DNA of 8,646 nt from JASFQI01 sp050115555 (lineage in GTDB: Bacteria > Desulfobacterota > DSM-4660 > Desulfatiglandales > HGW-15). Positions 1 through 5,205 of this stretch are shown here, one piece after another; within the stretch, counting starts at the first letter, position 1; each line of letters begins with the position of its first letter. The position numbers and the translations under genes were made by a program. The notes below the pieces were generated by a model. It was not told the DNA's origin, made no database searches, and was given only the letters and a program-made list of their open reading frames with translations. The DNA is taken from NCBI GenBank assembly GCA_050115555.1, contig JASFQI010000208.1, positions 1 to 8,646 on the forward strand. Reading direction: 5' to 3'.

Positions 1-485
1 ACGGCTGCGGCACCGTTAAGGAGGCCCTCCCCGTATTGATCCTTTCTGAGGTAGGGAACCATATATCGGTCCCGAATTTCGCCGGCAAGGCCGTCCGGGA
101 TGACACCTTCCACCCCGTACCCGACCTCGATCCGCATCTTCCTCTCCTGAACCGTGACAAAGAGAAGGACCCCCTTATCCTCCCCCTTCTTCCCGATCCC
201 CCAGGCCTCGTAGAGCCGGTTGGCATACTCGTTGTAATCCGCGCCGCCGATGTCCGGCATGGTCACGACCACCACGGGGATTCCGGTCTTTTGGAGGAGC
301 TCGCCTGTGACAGCGCCTATGCGTTGCTCCTGGTCCGCAGGGATCACATCCGCGAAGTCGTTCACCAGGCCCTGGGGCTTGGGAAAAGGCCCTTCGGCGT
401 AGGCCGGGGCCATGAAAACCGCCAGAACGAAGAGGATGAAGACCGTAAGGCGCTTCAATCGGCCCGTCAGAGATATGTTGGACAT
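1..485 (-). CDS. Secreted TPM-domain protein (YgcG/Psb32 type), 3' end cut by window
   Basis: I read this frame by hand from the ATG at 485 (complement) to the window edge: 161 residues with no stop, so the C-terminus is missing. Residues 1-30 form a signal peptide: a basic start (RLKR), a hydrophobic core (LTVFILFVLAVFMAP) and an AYA|E cleavage site. The mature part opens with KPQGLVNDFADVIP and continues with GIPVVVVTMPDI, YANRLYEAWGIG, DKGVLLFVTVQERK and IEVGYGVEGVIPDGLAGEI. That is the TPM domain pattern. Such domains face the periplasm, often on a C-terminal membrane anchor and Gly-rich tail, which cannot be seen here. The biochemical role of the family is poorly settled (links to photosystem II repair in plants and to membrane stress in bacteria), so none is assigned. 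A GGAAG lies about 9 bases before the ATG, and a good promoter lies at 618-646. The family call is firm; the function is not. Confidence 0.88.
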   Translation of the reverse strand, partial: MSNISLTGRLKRLTVFILFVLAVFMAPAYAEGPFPKPQGLVNDFADVIPADQEQRIGAVTGELLQKTGIPVVVVTMPDIGGADYNEYANRLYEAWGIGKKGEDKGVLLFVTVQERKMRIEVGYGVEGVIPDGLAGEIRDRYMVPYLRKDQYGEGLLNGAAA

Positions 486-617
486 ATTCGATGGCTTCCG
501 TTGCTTGGACCCGAACAGGACGGTCCATCGGGGGTTGGAAAAAGGTGTACACAGAGCGACCCTCTAATTCCGCAACCCGTGCCCGGATTGAGGGTCGAGA
601 CAGGCTTCGATTCAAAT

Positions 618-646
618 AAAATAGGCACAGAACGCCCCTTTGTCAA
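618..646 (-). promoter_or_regulatory. Sigma-70-type promoter for the TPM gene
   Basis: Reading the minus strand, TTGACA (complement of 641-646) is followed after exactly 17 bases by TATTTT (complement of 618-623). The -35 box is a perfect consensus and the -10 box matches 4 of 6 positions. It points at the TPM gene and would give a leader of roughly 120 bases before the ATG at 485. This suggests the TPM gene is transcribed separately from the dehalogenase-like gene upstream. Confidence 0.65.
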
Positions 647-652
647 CAAAGG
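637..652. repeat. Inverted repeat over the -35 box (candidate operator)
   Basis: The bases CCTTTGT-CA-ACAAAGG form a perfect 7-bp inverted repeat with a 2-bp centre. The TTGACA -35 box of the TPM promoter lies inside it, which is a position where a bound repressor would block RNA polymerase. That it is an operator is an inference; no cognate regulator is visible. Confidence 0.4.
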
Positions 653-840
653 CTCGGGAACAAGCCCGGTGGTTCACGGCAAAGGGAACGTGGGCCTATC
701 CCATGGGCTTCGAATTCTTGATGGAATCCCAAAAAGCCGTGACTCAGAGATTTGCCCCTGGCGATCCCAAGGCCTTACAGCGCAGCCAACAGGCGGTCGA
801 GCGGGTTTTTGCGAGACCGTCAATTCTTGACTCCGTAAAC

Positions 841-2268
841 TTACGAGTGAGCATCCTTGCCTTCAGGATCATCCAGCCACGAGGGAACGCGCTTGGGCCT
901 CCATTTCTTTCCGTACAAGATGTTGTCCACGAAGGGAAAAATCCGCCGGGCAAGGGGAGAGCGGGCCACCATCCAACGAACCGCCCGGTGCAGGAACGTG
1001 TCGGGCCGGCTGAAGGGGCAGACCGCCATGCAGATAGAGCAGTCCGTTCCCACCTTGCTCCAGAAATCAAAACAAGAATCCTCGTCCAGCTTCCATTTGA
1101 GAGCGCCGTTATAGACCTCCTTGTCCCCGGACGGAATGGATCGGCTGGGGCAGGACTCCGCACACTTCTTGCAGTGCTTGCAAAACGCGTCCACTCCAAT
1201 GGAGACGGGCTTGTCCGGGATCAGGGGCATGTCGGTCAGCGTGGCGAAGACCCGGACCCGGGCACCGAATCGGGGGGCGATCAGGTATCCCAGGCGCCCG
1301 ATCTCCCCGAGACCCGCATCCACGGCCAAAGGAGGCAAGACCAGGTCGTAATTTCTCGTGTTTTCTGCAATTCCCCGGTATCCCATGTGCACGAACCACC
1401 GGGCCAGAATCGTGCTGAGGTAAGCACCGCGAGCATAGTCCGTGGCGCTCTCCGCCACCGTCGGCGTATGGGGTGCTCCCCGGACGTGGTCCTTGTCCAT
1501 CTCGGTCAGCATGACCACGGCATAGGGAGGAAACGCCTTTGGGTCGAGCTCCCTGCCCCACTCCTCCCACCGATCATAAAAGATTTCCCCGCGGTATGAG
1601 TACATCCACAGAGGGTTGACCCGACAGATGCCGACGGCGTCCGCACCATTATGCAAAGCCAGATGCTTGACGACCTCCGTGGCCCGCTCCGCCGGGATCT
1701 CCGCCGGGGAAGCCTCCTGCCCGGGATCATTGCGGGCAAAGGGTCCCAGGAAATTGGGGATGTCAAAAGCGGCCTCCATCATGGCTACGTTAGGCCGGTA
1801 ACCTTTGTCAATCCGGCCGGGCTCGCCCAGAAGCCCTTTCTTCCGCCGCTTGGCGTCCCGCTCCTCGCGGTCAGGGTGCATCGCATAATACGTCCGGTAG
1901 GCTTCGCTTCCCGGTGGCACGCTCCGCAGTCGGGCAAAAGGGATGTCCCGCTCATCGTGCCGAACCGGCTCTCCCACCATGGCGCCCTCTGCACCCTCGA
2001 GAGTCCGCGCATTCGGCCTTTCCGGAATGAGCAGCAGAATCCCGAAAATCGCGACGAGGACCACAGCCACGGTCACGGGAATCCTGAAGCCCGGTGCCCA
2101 GAGGATCAATGCACCCGTCAGAACGGCGCCAAGGGCGATACAGCCCCCTACCCGGGAGGCCCGAAGCTCCCTCTCCCGGACGGATTCCGCGGTAAAGCAC
2201 AAGGCCCCTGTAAAGAGGCCGAGATCCGCCAATAAAAGCCCCCCGATCCACCACGCGGGTCCGTCCAT
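841..2268 (-). CDS. rdhA: Transmembrane reductive dehalogenase-like (RdhA-like) iron-sulfur/corrinoid protein
   Basis: This 475-residue protein is likely a cobamide-dependent reductase of the RdhA family. Three hydrophobic helices sit at about 6-27, 41-58 and 63-81. A charged linker follows, then the RdhA core: MGYRGIAENTRNYDLVLPP (about 295-313), AGLGEIGRLGYLIAPRFGAR (318-337) and TDMPLIPDKPV (345-355). The ferredoxin-like end has C363-x2-C366-x2-C369-x3-C373-P and a second set, C399-x10-C410-x2-C413-x3-C417-P, enough for two [4Fe-4S] clusters. Classic respiratory RdhA enzymes have a twin-arginine signal and a separate RdhB anchor; neither is present here. The basic loop between helices 1 and 2 (RERELRASR) predicts that loop and the catalytic part face the cytoplasm. 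The start at 2268 is chosen for its GGGAGG ribosome site; an in-frame TTG at 2385 has none. The related QueG (epoxyqueuosine reductase) is less likely because of the membrane helices and this core. The natural substrate is unknown; halogenated compounds are an inference from the family. Confidence 0.87.
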   Translation of the reverse strand: MDGPAWWIGGLLLADLGLFTGALCFTAESVRERELRASRVGGCIALGAVLTGALILWAPGFRIPVTVAVVLVAIFGILLLIPERPNARTLEGAEGAMVGEPVRHDERDIPFARLRSVPPGSEAYRTYYAMHPDREERDAKRRKKGLLGEPGRIDKGYRPNVAMMEAAFDIPNFLGPFARNDPGQEASPAEIPAERATEVVKHLALHNGADAVGICRVNPLWMYSYRGEIFYDRWEEWGRELDPKAFPPYAVVMLTEMDKDHVRGAPHTPTVAESATDYARGAYLSTILARWFVHMGYRGIAENTRNYDLVLPPLAVDAGLGEIGRLGYLIAPRFGARVRVFATLTDMPLIPDKPVSIGVDAFCKHCKKCAESCPSRSIPSGDKEVYNGALKWKLDEDSCFDFWSKVGTDCSICMAVCPFSRPDTFLHRAVRWMVARSPLARRIFPFVDNILYGKKWRPKRVPSWLDDPEGKDAHS

Positions 2269-2279
2269 GCACACCTCCC
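2269..2279 (-). promoter_or_regulatory. Ribosome binding site fixing the RdhA-like start
   Basis: On the minus strand GGGAGG (complement of 2274-2279) ends five bases before the ATG at 2268. This near-perfect Shine-Dalgarno site decides for this start over the longer in-frame TTG (2385) and the ATG at 2286, which have no comparable site. Confidence 0.8.
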
Positions 2280-2365
2280 TTTTCATGCACCCGGCCGGGG
2301 AGAATGGAACGATCTCGGCCCACTCTCGCTGCAAATAGAGGGCGGCCCACAGAAACCACCCAGGG

Positions 2366-2410
2366 ATTGAATCTCCCCGCAGCAAGCTTGAGGAATGCGC
2401 GAGCGAAGCA
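2366..2410. repeat. Possible degenerate REP-like element in the crotonase-RdhA spacer
   Basis: The plus strand reads TTGAATCTCCCCGCAGCAAG (2368-2387), then CTTGAGGAATGCGCGAGCG (2386-2404). It resembles dispersed palindromic repeats built around CCCCGCAGC...GCTGCGGGG in some deltaproteobacterial genomes, but the right arm here is degenerate (TTGAGGAA). Only one copy occurs in the window, so its repeat nature is recalled resemblance, not demonstrated. The rest of the 153-bp spacer (2269-2421) shows no clear promoter or terminator. Confidence 0.3.
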
Positions 2411-2421
2411 TTTTCAGGGCA

Positions 2422-3210
2422 TTATCGCCCTTGGAAACGCGGTTCGCGCTTTTCCAGGAACGCCCGGGCCGCCTCCAGGTGGTCCTCGGTCTCGGTGAGA
2501 AGGGCGAGCTGTGAGGAGATGGAATCCAGGTGGGCCCGAAGCGAGCTCTCCAGGCCCTGGTACATGGCGCGCTTGGTCATGCGAACGGCCAGGGGCGGCT
2601 TCGCTGCAATTTTCTGCGCCAGGGAAAAGGTCTCTTTCAGGAGGCATTCATGCGAGGCCACGCGGTTCACGATACCCAGTTCCAGGGCCTGCTCTGCATT
2701 CAGGACCTCACCGGTCAGCAGCAGCTCCAGGGCGCGGGCCGTTCCCACGAGCCGGGGCAGGAAGTAGGCGCCACCATCCCCGGGGACCACACCCAGATTG
2801 ATATAGGACTCGGCAAAACGGGCTCGATCCGAGCATACGCGGAGGTCGCACATGAGGGCCATGTCCATACCCGCTCCCATGGCCGCACCGTTCACCGCTG
2901 CAATCACCGGTTTGTCCAGGTCCTCCAGGGTCAGCGCGATTCGATGGACGCCGTCCCATACGAATCGTTTCATATCCCACGACCGAAGCTTTCCTTCGGC
3001 CATGTCTCGTATGTCGCCTCCGGAGCAAAACGTGTCTCCCCGGCCCGTCACCACCAGGACTCGCACCTTCTCATCGTCGCGTGCTTCCCGAAGGTACCGG
3101 GTCCAGAGAGAAATCATCTCCTCGCTGAACGCGTTTCGGGCCCGGGGCCGATTCAGGGTGATGAGGGCGATGTGATCGTTGATTTCGTAAAGGACGTGGG
3201 GCTTGCTCAT
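2422..3210 (-). CDS. Enoyl-CoA hydratase/isomerase (crotonase) family protein
   Basis: A 262-residue protein of standard crotonase length, expected to be cytosolic and to act on an acyl-CoA thioester. The family hallmarks are ITLNRPRARNAFSEEM (17-32), the first oxyanion-hole loop FCSGGDIRDM (61-70), the second at GAAMGAGMDMALMCD (108-122), and FAESYINLGVVPGDGGAYFL (132-151). By motif alignment with rat mitochondrial crotonase, the site of catalytic Glu144 carries Asp116 and that of Glu164 carries Tyr136, so it may not be a simple syn-hydratase; isomerase, hydrolase or lyase activity is equally open. The start at 3210 gives the normal family N-terminus, with a GGGAG about 10 bases upstream; the frame is open further but only into the aminotransferase gene. 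It lies 56 bp after the aminotransferase and 153 bp before the RdhA-like gene, same strand, probably co-transcribed. The acyl-CoA substrate cannot be told. Confidence 0.9.
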   Translation of the reverse strand: MSKPHVLYEINDHIALITLNRPRARNAFSEEMISLWTRYLREARDDEKVRVLVVTGRGDTFCSGGDIRDMAEGKLRSWDMKRFVWDGVHRIALTLEDLDKPVIAAVNGAAMGAGMDMALMCDLRVCSDRARFAESYINLGVVPGDGGAYFLPRLVGTARALELLLTGEVLNAEQALELGIVNRVASHECLLKETFSLAQKIAAKPPLAVRMTKRAMYQGLESSLRAHLDSISSQLALLTETEDHLEAARAFLEKREPRFQGR

Positions 3211-3250
3211 GTCCAAGGACTCCCGATACGACAATAGGGGGTGATTTGAA

Positions 3251-3262
3251 ACGCCTAGGCGT
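3251..3262. repeat. 12-bp perfect palindrome in the aminotransferase-crotonase spacer
   Basis: ACGCCTAGGCGT equals its own complement and sits just after the aminotransferase stop codon (3267-3269) in the 56-bp spacer. It could be a protein-binding site or a short hairpin with CTAG as its loop. The following bases (TTCAAATC on the minus strand) do not make a convincing T-run, so it is not called a terminator. Confidence 0.35.
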
Positions 3263-3266
3263 GCTG

Positions 3267-4184
3267 CTATGAAACTCGAAATAGCCAGTCCTGAAACCGG
3301 TCGTCCCGGCCGGCGGTAATCTCCGCCATCACGGCCGATAGCTTTTGCGTGACCGGACCCGGCGTGCCGGCAATGTCTCGATCTTCGATGCGCCGGACAG
3401 GGAGTACCTTGTTCGGCGTGCCGGCGAACAGGACCTCGTCGGCTTCGAGGAGCTGACCCGGAGAAATGCGGCACTCGATAGACTCCAGGCCGATGACCTC
3501 GGCGACCTCAAGCAGGGATTTGCGTGTGATGCTCAAAAGAACCGTTCCCTCACAGGGGGTCATGAGACGCCCGTTTTTCACCATGAACACGGACTCGGTG
3601 CCGCCTTCGGCCACAAAGCCCTGGGTGTCCAGCATGATCACGTTGTCATACCCGCGCGTTCTTGCCTCACCGCGCGCCATCATGCCGTTCAGGTAGTTGG
3701 CTGCCGCTTTGGTCTCCACCGGGACGGTCTGCGGATCGAGCTTTCGCCAGGAGGAGAAGCAGGCCGTAGCCCCTTTTTCGAAGGGAAAACGAATACCGCC
3801 CAAGTCCGCGGCCGGATCGATCACGAAGATGGAGATATCCATCGGCCCGTCCGGAGGAAGAATCTCGAACGCAACGCTGGAGTGACAGCAGATGATCTTG
3901 ACAAACCCCTGGGTGACGCCGTTTTGCCGCACCGCCTCCAGACAGGCCTCATGCACCTCCTCACGGCTCATTGGAAGGGTCAGGTGCAGGAGCTCGGCGC
4001 TTCGATAAAGGCGGGCCACGTGCGCATCCAGTCGAAAGACAGCCGGGCCGGCATCGGTTTCGTGCACACTCATGACCTCGAAGATAGCCGACCCCCGCCC
4101 CAAGGCATGGGACATCATGTGGACCGTCGCCTCGTTCCAGGGATGGGCCCTTCCATTCAGAAACACCACCCGATCTTCCAGCAT
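3267..4184 (-). CDS. Class IV PLP-dependent aminotransferase (branched-chain type fold)
   Basis: A 305-residue fold-type IV PLP enzyme, close to the usual length of branched-chain and D-amino-acid aminotransferases. The start region FLNGRAHPWNEATVHMMSHA (8-27) and GSAIFE (31-36) are IlvE-like. The PLP lysine is K159 in VETKAAANYLNGMM (156-169). It is followed by GYDNVIMLD (178-186), E193 in FVAEGGTESVFMVKNG (190-205), the phosphate-cup motif SITRKSLLEVA (218-228) and LFAGTPNKVLPVRRI (252-266). At the place of the IlvE arginine in the Y-x-R-P strand, this protein has FVKII with K96, so substrate choice may differ from leucine/isoleucine/valine. Alternatives are D-amino-acid or aminodeoxychorismate-lyase-like activity. 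The start at 4184 follows an AAGGAAGGGGAGC purine tract; an in-frame ATG at 4256 would overlap the CNB-PilZ gene and add a basic extension foreign to the family. It lies 28 bp after the CNB-PilZ gene, so co-transcription is likely. Confidence 0.9.
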   Translation of the reverse strand: MLEDRVVFLNGRAHPWNEATVHMMSHALGRGSAIFEVMSVHETDAGPAVFRLDAHVARLYRSAELLHLTLPMSREEVHEACLEAVRQNGVTQGFVKIICCHSSVAFEILPPDGPMDISIFVIDPAADLGGIRFPFEKGATACFSSWRKLDPQTVPVETKAAANYLNGMMARGEARTRGYDNVIMLDTQGFVAEGGTESVFMVKNGRLMTPCEGTVLLSITRKSLLEVAEVIGLESIECRISPGQLLEADEVLFAGTPNKVLPVRRIEDRDIAGTPGPVTQKLSAVMAEITAGRDDRFQDWLFRVS

Positions 4185-4212
4185 GCTCCCCTTCCTTTCC
4201 GGCGGGTTCCCC

Positions 4213-4914
4213 TTAGGATCCCCCCGCCTCTTCCCGGTTTTCTTCGACATAGGCATTCAGTGCCTGGCGATTCTCTGCAGACATCTCCAGGAACTTGAGT
4301 CCCATCCCGGCAGCCTCCCCACGGGATTCCCCCTCCGTGGTGCGAGACCAGGCCACTTCACACTGGATCTTCAGGGGCTCGGAGAGTTCCGGAAGCCGAA
4401 GCTTGAGAAGGAACCGGTCCCCAGGGTTCAGGGGGCTGTGGGTGCGGACAAAGATACCCCCCGGACTGATGTTCCCCGTGTATGCCTTGACAAAGGTTTT
4501 CCGGTCCTTGAAAGATATTGCGAGCGCCCTTTGCACCCGCGCATCGCGCCTTTCGTGGTAATCTCTTGCGCGGTCGAGCATCTTTTTAAAGCGCTCCACC
4601 ACGGCAGTCAGGATATACCTGAATTCCGAGGCCAGCTTATTGAACTCGTGGTCCAGGAAAGCCCGATCGAGCACGCCCAGGGTGGTCGGGCCTATAGCTC
4701 GAGCCCCTGCTGTCCTCTTGATGCGCCCCAGGAAGCCCAGCTCTCCGAACACCTCGCCCTCTCCGAGAATTTCGATCACAATATGCTTATCACCCACGGT
4801 CTTGAAGATCTCCACGGATCCGGAGAGGATCGTGTAGATCCAATCCCCGGGAGCTCCTTCCCGAAAGATGACCTGACCGTCCTCAAATGTTTCCTCGGAA
4901 GCGATGTGGTACAT
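4213..4914 (-). CDS. Cyclic-nucleotide-binding (CNB) domain fused to PilZ domain
   Basis: A 233-residue cytosolic signalling protein with two second-messenger modules and no DNA-binding domain. Residues 1-110 form a CRP-like CNB fold: FEDGQVIFREGAPGDWIYTI (10-29), SGSVEIFK (31-38), and the phosphate-binding cassette GEVFGELGFLG...KRTAGARA (53-73). There GE-L (E58) and R67-T68 stand where CRP has its ribose-binding Glu72 and phosphate-binding Arg82/Ser83. A helical stretch (90-118) leads into PilZ (about 119-225), with R122-x3-R126 in ERRDARVQR and N148-I-S-P-G-G153, the two c-di-GMP signatures, then CEVAWSR (185-191) and GMGLKFLEM (203-211). This matches the Myxo-type PilZ subfamily. It is the first gene of the minus-strand operon, with AAGGAGG six bases before the ATG and a strong promoter at 5025-5053. 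Binding of both nucleotides is predicted from residues only; the output partner is unknown. Confidence 0.9.
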   Translation of the reverse strand: MYHIASEETFEDGQVIFREGAPGDWIYTILSGSVEIFKTVGDKHIVIEILGEGEVFGELGFLGRIKRTAGARAIGPTTLGVLDRAFLDHEFNKLASEFRYILTAVVERFKKMLDRARDYHERRDARVQRALAISFKDRKTFVKAYTGNISPGGIFVRTHSPLNPGDRFLLKLRLPELSEPLKIQCEVAWSRTTEGESRGEAAGMGLKFLEMSAENRQALNAYVEENREEAGGS

Positions 4915-5024
4915 GAGCGTCCTCCTTCTTGAGCCGGCCTGGGAAACCCGGTCACGGTTCGGGGTTCAACAGGCGGTCCCTCCTGCGTCCCGACCCTCCC
5001 AGAACTCCTTGAAGGTAGAGGGAT

Positions 5025-5053
5025 TTTATAATTCAAAACCATGCGGGAGTCAA
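5025..5053 (-). promoter_or_regulatory. Sigma-70-type promoter of the CNB-PilZ/aminotransferase/crotonase operon
   Basis: Reading the minus strand, TTGACT (complement of 5048-5053) and TATAAA (complement of 5025-5030) are separated by exactly 17 bases. Both boxes match 5 of 6 consensus positions, an unusually good fit. The transcript would start near 5018 and carry a leader of about 100 bases to the ATG at 4914. Confidence 0.72.
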
Positions 5054-5064
5054 AAGGAATTGGC

Positions 5065-5094
5065 GGCGGAAACAGGGATTCCGCCCCGCGGAAT
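5065..5094. repeat. Cluster of three GCGGAA half-sites upstream of the -35 box
   Basis: GGCGGAA (5065-5071), TTCCGCC (5079-5085) and GCGGAAT (5088-5094) form two overlapping inverted repeats: GGCGGAA-N7-TTCCGCC and ATTCCGC-CCC-GCGGAAT. The cluster lies 12-41 bp upstream of the minus-strand -35 box, where an activator would bind, and also upstream of the divergent regulator gene. Operator function is an inference. Confidence 0.42.
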
Positions 5095-5129
5095 ACCGGC
5101 CTGAGCCGTAAAAAATTGACCCCAAGGTG

Positions 5130-5170
5130 CAAAGAATTTGAACCACCTGCGTTTTCGTTTAAAGAATTTG
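5130..5170. repeat. Direct repeat AAAGAATTTG x2, 30 bp apart, upstream of the regulator gene
   Basis: AAAGAATTTG occurs at 5131-5140 and again at 5161-5170, exactly 30 bp (about three DNA turns) apart. The first copy extends to CAAA-GAA-TTTG, a perfect small dyad. A third looser match, AAAGGAATTGG, lies at 5053-5063 at the minus-strand -35 box. The repeats sit 36-75 bp before the regulator's ATG at 5206, a typical place for autoregulatory sites. No strong plus-strand promoter is evident: TTGAAC at 5138 with TAAAGA at 5160 is the best, weak candidate. Confidence 0.45.
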
Positions 5171-5205
5171 GTCTATTTGCCGAATAGAAAAGAGGAGGAA
5201 CCGTC

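Larger units (their letters stand above)
486..840. other. 355-bp spacer between the TPM and RdhA-like genes
   Basis: No gene that I can support lies here. The part nearest the TPM gene holds its promoter and the inverted repeat at 637-652. The part next to the RdhA-like stop codon (841) shows no convincing intrinsic terminator: there is no stable GC stem followed by a T-run on the minus strand. A plus-strand frame is open from 625 through this spacer and reads like natural protein for about 70 residues, but it runs on into sequence antisense to the RdhA-like gene and has no proper end. Confidence 0.6.

Noticed and set aside
36..830. Long open plus-strand frame (264 codons) opposite the TPM gene
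   Set aside because: It is antisense to the signal peptide and TPM motifs for most of its length, is rich in Pro/Arg/Gly, and shows no domain pattern.
640..1599. Long open plus-strand frame (319 codons) starting with TTG
   Set aside because: Most of it is antisense to the ferredoxin and core motifs of the RdhA-like gene and it has no ribosome site. Only the 625-840 part is noted as a curiosity.
2269..2385. N-terminal extension of the RdhA-like protein to a TTG at 2385
   Set aside because: It would add 39 residues with no ribosome site, while the ATG at 2268 has GGGAGG at ideal spacing and starts directly with the first membrane helix.
3211..3474. N-terminal extension of the crotonase frame by 88 residues
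   Set aside because: The extra part overlaps the aminotransferase C-terminus, is arginine/proline-rich shadow sequence, and the family N-terminus begins at the ATG at 3210.
3345..4298. 317-codon plus-strand frame opposite the aminotransferase
   Set aside because: Antisense to clear PLP-enzyme motifs; no domain pattern of its own.
4072..4932. 286-codon plus-strand frame opposite the CNB-PilZ gene
   Set aside because: Antisense to well-defined CNB and PilZ motifs; composition typical of a GC-rich shadow.
5116..5165. Plus-strand promoter for the HTH-PAS gene (TTGACC at 5116 or TTGAAC at 5138)
   Set aside because: No good -10 box lies at 16-18 bp; TAAAGA at 5160 is weak, so it was mentioned but not called.
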